Positions 17,326 to 26,432 of a stretch of 64,000 bases of DNA are shown here, in pieces (position 1 is the first letter of the stretch; each line of letters opens with the position of its first letter). Both the position numbers and the translations under genes were made by a program. This stretch comes from Pseudomonas sp. UBA6562 (lineage in GTDB: Bacteria > Pseudomonadota > Gammaproteobacteria > Pseudomonadales > Pseudomonadaceae): NCBI RefSeq assembly GCF_002434265.1, contig NZ_DJJS01000006.1:952853-1016852 (forward strand). Direction: 5' to 3'. A model generated the notes under the pieces. The model ran no database searches, was not told the origin of the DNA, and saw nothing but the letters and a program-made list of their open reading frames with translations.

Positions 17326-17997
17326 TTATTTGCGGGAAAAATGCACGACCAAGCGGTCGCCGACGCTTTGCAGCACTTGCACCAGCAACAGCAGCAGCAC
17401 CACGGTCACGACCATGACGTCGGTCTGGAAACGCTGGTAGCCGAAGCGGATGGCCAGATCGCCCAGCCCGCCCGCACCGACCACGCCGGCCATCGCGGTA
17501 TAGGACACCAGCGTGATGGCGGTGACGGTGATGGCGGCAAAAATACCTGGGCGGGCTTCGGGCAGCAGCGCGTTGGTGATGATCTGCCGGGTGGTGGCGC
17601 CCATCGACTGCGTGGCCTCGATGATGCCGCGGTCCACTTCGCGCAGCGCAGTTTCCACCAGGCGGGCGAAGAACGGCGTGGCGCCGACCACCAGCGGTGG
17701 AATGGCCCCGGCCACACCGAGCGAAGTGCCGGTGATCAGCACGGTGACGGGGATCATCACGATCAGCAGGATGATGAACGGCAGCGAGCGCAGCACGTTG
17801 ACCACCAGCGACAGCAGCGCATACACCCCCTTCTGCTCGAACATCTGCCGCGGCCCGCAGAGGAACAGCAGCACGCCCAGTGGCAGGCCGAGCAATACGG
17901 TGAACAGCAACGAGCCGAACAGCATGATCAGGGTGTCCCCGGTGGCGAGCCAGATCTCGCTCCAGTCGACGTTGGCGAAGAAATTCACGGCGTCCAT
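17326..17997 (-). CDS. metI: Methionine ABC transporter permease
   Basis: This 223-residue inner-membrane protein has five or so helices and the BPD-transport EAA-type loop (EATQSMGATTRQIITNALLPEA). The segment ISFARLVETALREVD-like VGATPFFARLVETAL is typical of MetI. Its ATG overlaps the metN stop (TGATG), and GGAGGT lies upstream. It pairs with MetN ATPase and MetQ to import methionine. Confidence 0.93.
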   Translation of the reverse strand: MDAVNFFANVDWSEIWLATGDTLIMLFGSLLFTVLLGLPLGVLLFLCGPRQMFEQKGVYALLSLVVNVLRSLPFIILLIVMIPVTVLITGTSLGVAGAIPPLVVGATPFFARLVETALREVDRGIIEATQSMGATTRQIITNALLPEARPGIFAAITVTAITLVSYTAMAGVVGAGGLGDLAIRFGYQRFQTDVMVVTVVLLLLLVQVLQSVGDRLVVHFSRK

Positions 17998-19004
17998 CAA
18001 CGCAATACCTCCATATGGACATCGGCGGCGGCGAAGCGGGCGAACGCGGCGTCCATGTCGCCGCCGGTCACGGCCAGGGTCAGTTGCCCATAGGGCACGT
18101 CTTTGATGCGGTCGATGCGCCCGGCCAGGATGCTGTAGTCGACCCCGGTCTCGCGGGCCACGGTGCCCAGCAGCGGCGCATAGGTGGCCTCGCCCTGGAA
18201 GGTCAGGCGCAGGATGCGCCCCGGCACGTGGGCGAAGTCGTCGCGCTGTTCGTGCTCGTCGACCTGCTCGTCTTCCTGCACGAAACGCTTGGTAGTGGGG
18301 TGCTGCGGGTGCAGGAACACGTCGGCGACGCTGCCTTGCTCGACGATCTGCCCGGCGTCCATCACCGCCACGCGGTCGCAGACCCGGCGAATCACGTCCA
18401 TCTCATGGGTGATCAGCACGATGGTCAGCTTCAGTTCGCGGTTGATCTCGGCCAGCAGTTGCAATACCGAGGCGGTGGTCTGCGGGTCGAGGGCACTGGT
18501 GGCCTCGTCGCACAGCAGGATCTTGGGGTTGGTGGACAACGCGCGGGCGATGCCCACCCGCTGTTTTTGCCCGCCCGACAGCTGCGCCGGGTATTTTTTG
18601 GCGTGTTCGGACAGGCCGACGCGCGCCAGCAGCTCGGTGACCCGCTGGTCGATGGCGCTTCGCGACAGTTCGCCGCCCAGGATCAACGGCAGTGCGACGT
18701 TGTCGGCCACGGTCTTGGAGGCCAGCAGGTTGAAGTGCTGGAAGATCATGCCGACCTGCTGGCGGAAGCGGCGCAGGCCGTTGGCGTTGAGGGCGGTGAC
18801 GTCTTCGCCGTCGACCACGATGGTGCCGCCGCTGGGGTTCTCCAGGCGGTTGATCAGGCGCAGCAAGGTACTTTTGCCGGCGCCGGAATGGCCGATCAGG
18901 CCGAACACCTGGCCGTTTTCGATGCGCAGGTCGGTGGGATGGAGGGCGGGGATGTCCCTACCGGCGACGCGGTAGGTCTTGTGCACATGTTGGAACTCGA
19001 TCAC
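17997..19004 (-). CDS. metN: Methionine ABC transporter ATP-binding protein
   Basis: This 335-residue ATPase has Walker A GHSGAGKSTLLRL, signature LSGGQKQRVGIARAL and Walker B ILLCDEATSALDP. The C-terminal NIL/ACT-like domain (about 260-335) binds methionine and inhibits transport when methionine is plentiful. It probably starts at a GTG at 19004 with AAGG upstream. It is the first gene of metNIQ. I see no S-box or SAM riboswitch upstream. Confidence 0.93.
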   Translation of the reverse strand: MIEFQHVHKTYRVAGRDIPALHPTDLRIENGQVFGLIGHSGAGKSTLLRLINRLENPSGGTIVVDGEDVTALNANGLRRFRQQVGMIFQHFNLLASKTVADNVALPLILGGELSRSAIDQRVTELLARVGLSEHAKKYPAQLSGGQKQRVGIARALSTNPKILLCDEATSALDPQTTASVLQLLAEINRELKLTIVLITHEMDVIRRVCDRVAVMDAGQIVEQGSVADVFLHPQHPTTKRFVQEDEQVDEHEQRDDFAHVPGRILRLTFQGEATYAPLLGTVARETGVDYSILAGRIDRIKDVPYGQLTLAVTGGDMDAAFARFAAADVHMEVLR

Positions 19005-19227
19005 GTAGCGAACCTTGTGGGGCGCAGGGAAGGGTTGTCCGGCGGTGAGCCGAAATCGCGCATTTTAGCCTTTTCCGGGAGGCGTTCTTAGCATTTATTT
19101 CACCGATCCCCTAACCAACCGTCATATCGCGACCCTTGGTAAATCCGATGGAACGCCGACGGAACCTCCTCAGTCACTAGCAGAACGAGCCCGAATGGGC
19201 AGCCTGTAATGATGAGGAGCACCCGAG

Positions 19228-21372
19228 ATGCCGACCAACAAGACGCCGGATTCCAAACACAGTGAGGTTGCCGGGGTCGATACGCCCGACAAGGCCAACA
19301 CCAACGCCAAGCTGCAAAGCCTGGGCGACGTGCGCAGCGATGCGACCGGCCAGGCCCTGCGCACCAACCAGGGCGTAAAGATTTCCGACAACCAGAACAC
19401 CCTCAAAGCGGGTGCGCGCGGGCCTTCGCTGCTCGAAGACTTCATCATGCGCGAGAAGATCACCCACTTCGACCACGAGCGTATCCCGGAGCGTATCGTC
19501 CACGCCCGCGGCACCGGCGCGCACGGCTACTTCGAGAGCTATGGCGATCACAGCGCCCTGTCCAAGGCCGGTTTCCTGAGCGAAAAAGGCAAGATCACCC
19601 CGGTCTTCACCCGCTTCTCCACCGTACAGGGCCCGCGCGGCTCGGGTGACACGGTGCGCGACGTGCGCGGCTTCGCCGTGAAGTTCTACACCGACGAAGG
19701 CAACTTCGACCTGGTGGGCAACAACATGCCGGTGTTCTTCATCCAGGACGCGATCAAGTTCCCGGACTTCGTGCATGCCGTGAAGCCCGAGCCGCACAAC
19801 GAGATGCCTACCGGCGGCTCGGCGCACGACACCTTCTGGGACTTCGTCTCCCTGGTGCCGGAATCGGCGCACATGGTGGTCTGGGCGATGTCCGACCGCG
19901 CCATTCCGCGCAGCCTGCGCATGATGGAAGGCTTCGGCGTGCATACCTTCCGTCTCATCAACACCGAGGGCAAGGCGAGCTTCGTCAAGTTCCACTGGAA
20001 GCCGAACAACGGCGTGAACTCCGTACTGTGGGACGAGGCGCAGAAGCTGGCCGGTAAAGACACCGACTACCATCGCCGCGACCTGCGCGAAGCCATCGAG
20101 ACCGGCGACTATCCCGAGTGGGAACTGGGCGTGCAGATCGTCGCAGAGGAAGACGAACACAAGTTCGACTTCGACCTGCTCGACCCGACCAAGATCATCC
20201 CGGAAGAGCTGGTACCGGTCACCCCGCTGGGCAAGATGGTGCTCAACCGTAACCCGGACAACTTCTTCGCCGAAGTCGAGCAGATCGCCTTCTGCCCAGG
20301 CCACATCGTGCCCGGCATCGACTTCACCAACGACCCGCTGCTGCAGGGCCGTCTGTTCTCCTACACCGACACCCAGCTGAGCCGTCTGGGTGGGCCGAAC
20401 TTCCACGAGATCCCGATCAACCGTCCAATCGCGCCGAACCACAACAACCAGCGCGATGCGATCCATCGCCACACCATCCACAAGGGCCAGGCGTCGTACG
20501 AGCCGAACTCCATCGACAGCGGCTGGCCGAAGGAAACCCCGGCCGGCCCGAAAGACGGCGGCTTCGAGACGTACTACGAGCGCGTCGATGCGCACAAAGT
20601 GCGTGAGCGCAGCGACTCGTTCTCCGACCACTTCTCGCAGGCGCGCCTGTTCTACAAGAGCATGAGCAAGAACGAGCAGCAGCACATCATCAAGGCCTAC
20701 AGCTTCGAGCTGGGCAAGGTCGAGCGCGAGTACATCCGCGCGCGCCAGGTCAACGAGATTCTGGCCAATATCGACCTGGAACTGGCGGCGGCCGTAGCAG
20801 CCAACCTGGGCCTGCCGGCGCCGAAGAAAGGCACCGTCGAGGTCAAGGATTCGAGCACCAAGACCTCGCCGGCCCTGAGCCAGATGAACCTGCCCGGCAC
20901 GGTCGGCATCAAGGGCCGCAAGATCGCCCTGCTGGTGGCCGACGGCGTCGATGGCGCCAGTGTCGACCGTCTGACCAAGGCGTTCGAAGCGCAAAGCGCC
21001 CGTGTGTTGCTGCTCGGCCCGTCCAGCGCCCCGGTGAAAACCGCCGACGGCAAAGAGCTGAAGGTGGATGCGTCGATGGAAGGCATGCCTTCGGTGATGA
21101 TCGACGGCCTGTGGGTGCCGGCCGGCAAAGCGGCCTTGGATGCACTGGGCAAGAGCGGCCTGGCCAAGCACTATCTGCTCGAGGCGTACAAACACCTCAA
21201 GCCGATGGGTCTGGCTGCCGACGGCAAAGCCTTGCTGACCGCCCTGGGCCTGGCCGAGGACAAAGGTCTGCTGCTGGGCGACGACCAGAAGGCTGTGGAC
21301 AGCTTCGTGGCCGTGCTCAAAGAGCACCGCGTGTGGGACCGTGAGGCTGCCGCCGAAGCGATTCCTGCCTGA
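19228..21372 (+). CDS. katE: Large-subunit catalase HPII (clade 2) with C-terminal flavodoxin-like domain
   Basis: This 714-residue monofunctional heme catalase decomposes hydrogen peroxide. The catalytic His92 lies in HARGTGAHGYFE, and the Asn lies in LVGNNMPVFF. The proximal heme Tyr segment is RLFSYTDTQLSRLG. Length and the C-terminal DJ-1/GATase-like domain (about 560-714; IALLVADGVDGASV) identify the large-subunit class. GAGGAG precedes the ATG. It is followed by a strong bidirectional terminator. katE genes are usually RpoS-controlled; no promoter is assigned here. Confidence 0.95.
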   Translation: MPTNKTPDSKHSEVAGVDTPDKANTNAKLQSLGDVRSDATGQALRTNQGVKISDNQNTLKAGARGPSLLEDFIMREKITHFDHERIPERIVHARGTGAHGYFESYGDHSALSKAGFLSEKGKITPVFTRFSTVQGPRGSGDTVRDVRGFAVKFYTDEGNFDLVGNNMPVFFIQDAIKFPDFVHAVKPEPHNEMPTGGSAHDTFWDFVSLVPESAHMVVWAMSDRAIPRSLRMMEGFGVHTFRLINTEGKASFVKFHWKPNNGVNSVLWDEAQKLAGKDTDYHRRDLREAIETGDYPEWELGVQIVAEEDEHKFDFDLLDPTKIIPEELVPVTPLGKMVLNRNPDNFFAEVEQIAFCPGHIVPGIDFTNDPLLQGRLFSYTDTQLSRLGGPNFHEIPINRPIAPNHNNQRDAIHRHTIHKGQASYEPNSIDSGWPKETPAGPKDGGFETYYERVDAHKVRERSDSFSDHFSQARLFYKSMSKNEQQHIIKAYSFELGKVEREYIRARQVNEILANIDLELAAAVAANLGLPAPKKGTVEVKDSSTKTSPALSQMNLPGTVGIKGRKIALLVADGVDGASVDRLTKAFEAQSARVLLLGPSSAPVKTADGKELKVDASMEGMPSVMIDGLWVPAGKAALDALGKSGLAKHYLLEAYKHLKPMGLAADGKALLTALGLAEDKGLLLGDDQKAVDSFVAVLKEHRVWDREAAAEAIPA

Positions 21373-21441
21373 TGCGAGACATGGCGGCTCTGGCGTAGGT
21401 CAGGGCCGCTACGGATCAGGGATGATCTGATGTCAGACACG

Positions 21442-21480
21442 AAAAAGGGGCAAACCGTCTATGCGGTTTGCCCCTTTTTT
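21442..21480. terminator. Strong bidirectional intrinsic terminator
   Basis: AAAAAGGGGCAAACCG (21442-21457) pairs with CGGTTTGCCCCTTTTTT (21464-21480) around a 6-base loop, with a T-run on both strands. It ends katE (plus) and the lipoprotein gene (minus). Confidence 0.93.
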
Positions 21481-21496
21481 CGTCTCTGGACCGGCT

Positions 21497-22204
21497 TCAG
21501 GGTTGCTGCGTGATCAGCACGGCCCGCGCCGACAGCGTGCGCTGGATTTCATGGCGCTGCTTGAGGACGAAATCGGAATCTAGGCTGTGCACACGCTTGG
21601 CGAGCAGCGTTTTCAACCAGGGCGCGTCCTGGCTGCGCGGCACTTGGAACACCACCTGGCAGTGGTAATTGACCACGTCGGCGGCAATGTCGTCGAGCTG
21701 GCGGCGCATCGCTTCGATGTCGGTGGTGTGCAGGGCGACCACCGTAGTCGGTGCGGTGGGGTCGATGACCCGCGCCTTGGGTTTGGCTTCGGCTGCCTGC
21801 AGCGCAGCCTCGGCTTTGGCCAGTTCGACCTTGCGCGCCTGGGCGACCGAATCGCCACCGACCACGGCAGGCGCCTGTGGCATCAGCGCACGGGCACGGG
21901 CCAAAGCGGTGGCGGCGGCATTCACGTCGCCCTTCTGCAGCACGATCTGGCTGCGCTGCAGGTAGGCCTCGGCCAGTTGCCGCTGGAATGGCTCGACACG
22001 GGCGTCGTCCGGCGTCTTGGCCTGCAAGGCGCTGAGCTGGTCTTCGGCCGTGGCCAGTTCGTGGCTGGCGATGGTCTGCTGCAACTGCGCCCAGGCGTCG
22101 GGCTGGGCCGCCACGATCGGTGGCTCGGCCGGCTGACTGGAACAGGCCCCGAGCGTCAGCGAAAAGACGGCAAGGAGGAGGTAACGGGTAGCGAACGGCT
22201 TCAT
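21497..22204 (-). CDS. Predicted lipoprotein of Pseudomonas (PA5502-like by position)
   Basis: This 235-residue protein has a lipoprotein signal peptide with lipobox LGAC (Cys21). The rest is mostly helical: a tetratricopeptide-like region (about 40-125; AEDQLSALQAKTPDDARV, GDVNAAATALARARAL), then an Ala/Lys-rich coil and a C-terminal domain. I chose the ATG at 22204 because the longer frame has no signal sequence. It sits downstream of znuB in the zinc locus, but no metal-binding motif is visible, so a zinc role is only positional. Confidence 0.75.
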   Translation of the reverse strand: MKPFATRYLLLAVFSLTLGACSSQPAEPPIVAAQPDAWAQLQQTIASHELATAEDQLSALQAKTPDDARVEPFQRQLAEAYLQRSQIVLQKGDVNAAATALARARALMPQAPAVVGGDSVAQARKVELAKAEAALQAAEAKPKARVIDPTAPTTVVALHTTDIEAMRRQLDDIAADVVNYHCQVVFQVPRSQDAPWLKTLLAKRVHSLDSDFVLKQRHEIQRTLSARAVLITQQP

Positions 22205-22333
22205 TCCTGCGACTCTCTGATTGCGCAAAAAAGCGAGCAAGTCTACACCCAGGTGCGCACGCTCGAAAACAGCTCTTACAGACCCTTTACCCAGCCAAAG
22301 GTTGCAGGGTGCCCGAGCCCACACCCCGGCACC

Positions 22334-23116
22334 TCAACGTTTCGGCAGGGCCAGGCTCAGCAAGAATAGCACCGCCGCACAGACCACGATGGACGGCCCG
22401 GCTGGGGTGTCCTTGAACCACGACATGGCCAGGCCCGCGCAGACTGCGACGATCCCCAACAGGCTCGCGCCGACCGCCATCTGTTCGGGCGAGCGAGCGT
22501 GGCGTTGCGCGGCCGCAGCGGGAATGATCAGCAAGGAAGTGATCAGCAGCACACCGACGATCTTCATCGCCACGGCAATGACCACGGCGATCAGCAGCAT
22601 CAGCGCCAGGCGCAGGCCGGCCACGGGCAGGCCTTCCACGGTGGCCAGCTCTTCGTGCACGGTCACCGCCAGCAGCGGGCGCCAGAGCACGGCGAGCAGC
22701 ACCAGCACCAGCACGCTGCCCCCCACGATCCAGGCCAGGTCCGTGGGGCTGATGGCCAGCAGGTCGCCGAACAGGTAGCCCATCAGGTCGATGCGCACAT
22801 CGTGCATGAAGCTCAGCACCACCAGGCCCAGCGACAGCGTGCTTGGCGCCAGGATGCCCAATAGCGTGTCGGAGGCCAGCGGTTGGCGTTGTTGCAGGGT
22901 CACCAGCAGGATCGCCAGCAGCAGGCAGCCTACGGTGACGGCCAAGGTCGGGCTCACGTCCAGAGCGAAGCCCAATGCCACACCGAGCAGCGCGGCGTGC
23001 GACAAGGTGTCGCCGAAATAGGCCATGCGCCGCCACACCACGAACGAACCCAGGGGGCCGGCCACCAGTGCCAGCGAAAGACCTGCGAGCAGGGCGTAGA
23101 GAAGAAAATCAGCCAT
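22334..23116 (-). CDS. znuB: Zinc ABC transporter permease
   Basis: This 260-residue ABC-3 family permease has eight or so membrane helices, with FGDTLSHAALLGVALG and LLITSLLIIPAAAAQRHA, both characteristic of ZnuB. It imports zinc from ZnuA across the inner membrane, powered by ZnuC. The ATG lies inside the end of znuC (8-bp overlap), so the genes are co-translated. Confidence 0.94.
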   Translation of the reverse strand: MADFLLYALLAGLSLALVAGPLGSFVVWRRMAYFGDTLSHAALLGVALGFALDVSPTLAVTVGCLLLAILLVTLQQRQPLASDTLLGILAPSTLSLGLVVLSFMHDVRIDLMGYLFGDLLAISPTDLAWIVGGSVLVLVLLAVLWRPLLAVTVHEELATVEGLPVAGLRLALMLLIAVVIAVAMKIVGVLLITSLLIIPAAAAQRHARSPEQMAVGASLLGIVAVCAGLAMSWFKDTPAGPSIVVCAAVLFLLSLALPKR

Positions 23117-23882
23117 GCTTGCAGTGCGCTCCGTGGACGTGGGGGGCTGGGGTGACGACCGAACCGTGCAGGTCGTGGCTGTGGTCGTGGTGGTGGTGGT
23201 AGACGGCGAGGTTCGGTGCGGTCTGGCCGAACAGCTCGACGAAGGCCGGGTCGCCGCTGACCTGCTCCGGGTGGCCCGAGCAGCAGACGTGGCGGTTCAG
23301 GCACACCACCTGGTCGGTAGCGCTCATCACCAGGTGCAAGTCGTGCGACACCATCAACACGCCGCAGCCGTAACGGTCGCGCAGGCGGGTGATCAGGCGG
23401 TACAGCTCGGACTGGCCGACCACGTCGACCCCTTGCACGGGCTCGTCGAGCACCAGCAACTGCGGTTTGCGCAGCAAGGCGCGGGCCAGCAGCACGCGCT
23501 GCATCTCACCGCCGGACACGGTCTGGATCGGGCTGTCGATCACCTGTTCGGCGCCCACTTCCTGCAATGCCGACAAGGCGGTCGCGCGGTCCACGCCCGG
23601 CACCAGGCGCAGGAAGCGCAGCACCGACAGCGGCAGGGTCGGGTCTACCTGGATTTTTTGCGGCATGTAGCCGATGCGCAGGCGCGGTTGGCGCCACACC
23701 GTGCCCCGGTGCGGTTTGAGCAGGCCGAGCACGGCGCGCACCAGGGTGGTCTTGCCGGCGCCGTTGGGGCCGATCAGGGTGACGATCTGCCCGGGCGCGA
23801 CCGTCAGGTCGATCTGATCGAGCACGGTTTCGCCGGCAAAGCTCACGCCCACCTGTTGCAACCGGATCAGCGCCTCGCTCAT
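23109..23882 (-). CDS. znuC: Zinc ABC transporter ATP-binding protein
   Basis: This 257-residue ATPase has Walker A GPNGAGKTTLVRA, signature VSGGEMQRVLLARALL and Walker B LLVLDEPVQGVD. The last 30 residues are rich in His (YHHHHDHSHD, HVHGAHCKHG), a likely zinc-sensing or zinc-holding tail. The ATG at 23882 overlaps the zur stop (ATGA) and has GGAG 7 bases upstream; upstream in-frame ATG at 23906 lies inside zur and is less likely. Confidence 0.94.
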   Translation of the reverse strand: MSEALIRLQQVGVSFAGETVLDQIDLTVAPGQIVTLIGPNGAGKTTLVRAVLGLLKPHRGTVWRQPRLRIGYMPQKIQVDPTLPLSVLRFLRLVPGVDRATALSALQEVGAEQVIDSPIQTVSGGEMQRVLLARALLRKPQLLVLDEPVQGVDVVGQSELYRLITRLRDRYGCGVLMVSHDLHLVMSATDQVVCLNRHVCCSGHPEQVSGDPAFVELFGQTAPNLAVYHHHHDHSHDLHGSVVTPAPHVHGAHCKHG

Positions 23883-24364
23883 GCCGCGCTCCGGCAGTTG
23901 CCGCATAGCCCGACCACTTCGACGGTTTGGTTTTCCACGCTGAAGCCGACCTCGGCCGCGCTGGCCAGGATCGCTTCGCTGATGCTCGCCTGCTCCAGTT
24001 CCAGCGCGACGTGGCAGCCCTTGCAGATGAGGAACTGGCCCTGGTGCGCGTGTTCGGGGTGGGTGCAGCCGATGAAGGCGTTGAGCGAGGCGATGCGGTG
24101 CACCAGGCCGTTTTCCAGGAGGAAGTCCAGGGCGCGGTACACGGTGGGCGGCGCGGCGCGGCGGCCGTCCTGTTCGCTCAGCACGGCGAGGATGTCGTAG
24201 GCGCCGAGCGGCTTGTGGCTCTGCCAGACCAGCTCCAGCACACGCCGGCGCAAGGCGGTCAGGCGCAGGCCTTGACGGGCGCAGAGATCGTCGGCTTCGG
24301 TCAGCGCGCTGTGCACGCAGCGGGAGTGGTCATGGGGACGATGGGCCAGCGGGGTCATGGACAT
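23879..24364 (-). CDS. zur: Zinc uptake regulator, Fur family
   Basis: This 161-residue repressor has a winged-helix domain (LTALRRRVLELVW, PPTVYRALDFLLENGLVHRI) and a C-terminal dimerisation domain. Structural zinc is bound by CKGC and CGNC. With zinc bound it would repress znuA and its own operon zur-znuC-znuB. An extra His/Cys-rich N-terminus (HRPHDHSRCVH) may be an added metal site. An ATG at 24358 is an alternative start. A Zur-box-like sequence lies just upstream. Confidence 0.93.
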   Translation of the reverse strand: MSMTPLAHRPHDHSRCVHSALTEADDLCARQGLRLTALRRRVLELVWQSHKPLGAYDILAVLSEQDGRRAAPPTVYRALDFLLENGLVHRIASLNAFIGCTHPEHAHQGQFLICKGCHVALELEQASISEAILASAAEVGFSVENQTVEVVGLCGNCRSAA

Positions 24365-24385
24365 GGGCAGCGACGGTTCTGGAGA

Positions 24386-24408
24386 GAGACGTTATTATGT
24401 TACCTCTT
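24386..24408. promoter_or_regulatory. Probable Zur box in the zur/znuA divergent region
   Basis: The 23-bp sequence beginning GAGACGTTAT and ending GTTACCTCTT matches about 15 of 22 informative positions of the enterobacterial Zur box. It lies between the divergent zur and znuA starts, 22 bp before the znuA ATG. Match counted by eye. Confidence 0.6.
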
Positions 24409-24429
24409 ATGCACAGTCGAGTATTCACC

Positions 24430-25368
24430 ATGGCCCGATTCCTGGCTTTTTTTGTCGCTTTCATTACTTTCACGGCCCACGCCGACGTGCGCGTGCTGAC
24501 CAGCATCAAACCCCTGCAGCAGATCGCCGCAGCGATACAGGACGGCGTCGGCAGCCCCGAAGTGCTGTTGCCGCCCGGCGCTTCGCCGCACCATTACGCC
24601 CTGCGCCCTTCCGACGTGCGGCGGGTCGCCGATGCCGACTTGCTGTATTGGGTGGGCCGCGACATGGAAAACTTCCTGCCGCGGGTCATCGGCTCGCGCG
24701 ACAAGCCGACCGTGGCGGTGATGACGCTCAAGGGCATACGCCTGCGCCACTTCGGCGAGGACAGCCAAAGCCATGCCGACCATGACGACCACGATGCCCC
24801 CACAGCCTCCGACAGCGCCGACGAGCACGACCACGACCACCGCCCCGGCAGCGTGGACGCCCACCTGTGGCTGTCCACGGCCAACGCCCGCGTGATCGCG
24901 GCAAAGATGGCCAGTGACCTGATGCGCGCGGACCCGGCCAACATCCCGCGCTACCAGGCCAACAAGAAAGCCTTCGGCGAACGCCTCGATGCCCTGGACG
25001 CCCGGATCAAGACGCGCGTGGCGGGCATCGCCGACAAGCCCTACTTCGTCTTCCACGAAGCCTTCGACTACTTCGAAGAAGCCTATGGCCTCAAGCACGC
25101 CGGCGTCTTCAGCGTGGCCTCGGAAGTGCAGCCCGGCGCCCAGCACGTCGCCGCCATGCGCGAACGCCTGCAGGCGGTGGGCAAGACGTGCGTGTTCAGC
25201 GAACCGCCGATGCGCCCGCGCCTGGCCGAAACCCTGACCGCCGACCTGCCGGTGCGCCTGGCCGAGCTGGACCCACTGGGTGGCACCGATCCGGTCGACG
25301 CCCGCGGTTACGAGCGCCTGCTGGAAAAACTCGGTACCGACCTCGCCGGTTGCCTCGAGCAGTTGTAA
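24430..25368 (+). CDS. znuA: Zinc ABC transporter substrate-binding protein
   Basis: This 312-residue cluster A-I binding protein captures zinc in the periplasm. The signal peptide ends TAHA. Zinc ligands expected of the family are visible as SPHHYALRPSD (His), DAHLWLS (His) and FHEAFDYFEE (His). Between them is a flexible charged loop (HADHDDHDAP, EHDHDHRPG) that is typical of ZnuA. I chose the ATG at 24430 because it gives a clean signal peptide; upstream in-frame ATGs at 24397 and 24409 overlap the Zur box. It is divergent from zur. Confidence 0.93.
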   Translation: MARFLAFFVAFITFTAHADVRVLTSIKPLQQIAAAIQDGVGSPEVLLPPGASPHHYALRPSDVRRVADADLLYWVGRDMENFLPRVIGSRDKPTVAVMTLKGIRLRHFGEDSQSHADHDDHDAPTASDSADEHDHDHRPGSVDAHLWLSTANARVIAAKMASDLMRADPANIPRYQANKKAFGERLDALDARIKTRVAGIADKPYFVFHEAFDYFEEAYGLKHAGVFSVASEVQPGAQHVAAMRERLQAVGKTCVFSEPPMRPRLAETLTADLPVRLAELDPLGGTDPVDARGYERLLEKLGTDLAGCLEQL

Positions 25369-25390
25369 GCCTGAGCGATGAGAAAGGGTC

Positions 25391-25407
25391 GGGCGCCTCA
25401 GGCGCCC
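25391..25407. terminator. Hairpin between znuA and thrB
   Basis: GGGCGCC (25391-25397) pairs with GGCGCCC (25401-25407) around TCA, extended by GGGTC/GGCCC. It lies just before the converging thrB stop and could end znuA. No strong T-run follows. Confidence 0.5.
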
Positions 25408-25412
25408 GGCCC

Positions 25413-26363
25413 TTACAAGGCGAAGGGCAGTGTCAGCGTCACCTGTTGGCGCTGTGCCAGACGCACTTCGAACTCGCGGGGGTCATGGATCATCACGTCC
25501 CGCCCGGCGAACGACTTGGCGGCGATCAACCGCGACAGCCAGAAACGCACGCAGGCCACGCGCAGCATCACCGGCCACAGTTCGGCTTCGCCTGCGGTGA
25601 AGGGCCGCAGCGCCGCGTAGGCGCCGAGCAGCGCTTGGGCACGCGGCAGGTCGAGGGCACCGGCGGCGGTGCTGCACCAGTCGTTGAGGGCGATCGCGAT
25701 GTCGTACAGCATCGGCCCGGAGCAGGCGTTGTAGAAGTCGATCACGCCGGTCAGGTGGGTGCCTTCGAACATGACGTTGTCGCGGAACAGGTCGGCGTGC
25801 AGGTTGGCTTTCGGCAGGGCCAGGATCGATGCCTGGTGCGTGCCGATCTCTTGCAGTGCCGCTTCCAGCAATGGCCGCTGCTCGGCGTCCAGGTCGGCGG
25901 CGAGCTCGGCGCCCGAGGCCAGCATCCACTCCAGACCACGGTCGGTGCGCCGTTCGATGGGGCGCTCGCGGGTGGCCAGGTGGATGTGCGCCAACAGCTC
26001 GCCGACCTGGGCGCAATGCTGGTTGTTCGGCGTCTGGATGTGCTTGCCCGACAGCCGCGGCTGCAACAGCGCCGGCTTGCCGCACAGCTCGCGCAGGGCG
26101 GTGCCGTGGCAGTCGCGCAGGGCGTAGGGCACGGGCGTGTCGGCGTCGTGCAGCACGTCGAGCAACTCGATGAAGAACGGCATGTCCTCGCTCGGGCCGC
26201 GCTCGATCAGCGTCAGCACGAATTCACCCTGTTCGAGGCTTACGAAGAAATTGCTGTTCTCGGTCCCGGCGGCGATGCCTTGGAAGTCCAGCAGACGGCC
26301 CAGTTGGTAAGGCGCCAGAAAGGTTTCCAGCTCGGGCCGGGAGACGGGGGTGAAGACTGACAT
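25413..26363 (-). CDS. thrB: Homoserine kinase
   Basis: This 316-residue protein is the APH-fold homoserine kinase of pseudomonads, phosphorylating homoserine in threonine synthesis. Visible landmarks: GTENSNFFVSLEQGEFVLT in the N-lobe, LPKANLHADLFRDNVMF (catalytic Asp region HADLFRDN) and GVIDFYNACSGP (metal Asp). I chose the ATG at 26363 (MSVFTPVSR) because this is the normal N-terminus; an upstream ATG adds six residues. It lies with the DUF2782 gene on the minus strand. Confidence 0.92.
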   Translation of the reverse strand: MSVFTPVSRPELETFLAPYQLGRLLDFQGIAAGTENSNFFVSLEQGEFVLTLIERGPSEDMPFFIELLDVLHDADTPVPYALRDCHGTALRELCGKPALLQPRLSGKHIQTPNNQHCAQVGELLAHIHLATRERPIERRTDRGLEWMLASGAELAADLDAEQRPLLEAALQEIGTHQASILALPKANLHADLFRDNVMFEGTHLTGVIDFYNACSGPMLYDIAIALNDWCSTAAGALDLPRAQALLGAYAALRPFTAGEAELWPVMLRVACVRFWLSRLIAAKSFAGRDVMIHDPREFEVRLAQRQQVTLTLPFAL

Positions 26364-26432
26364 AGATGAACATTTGCCCATGCGGGCACTGCCACTTGGC
26401 AGTGCCGGTTGATGTGAACGATGCGCGTCAGA

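Noticed and set aside
19005..19227. SAM or S-box riboswitch upstream of metNIQ
   Set aside because: No conserved riboswitch core or paired stems could be traced by eye.
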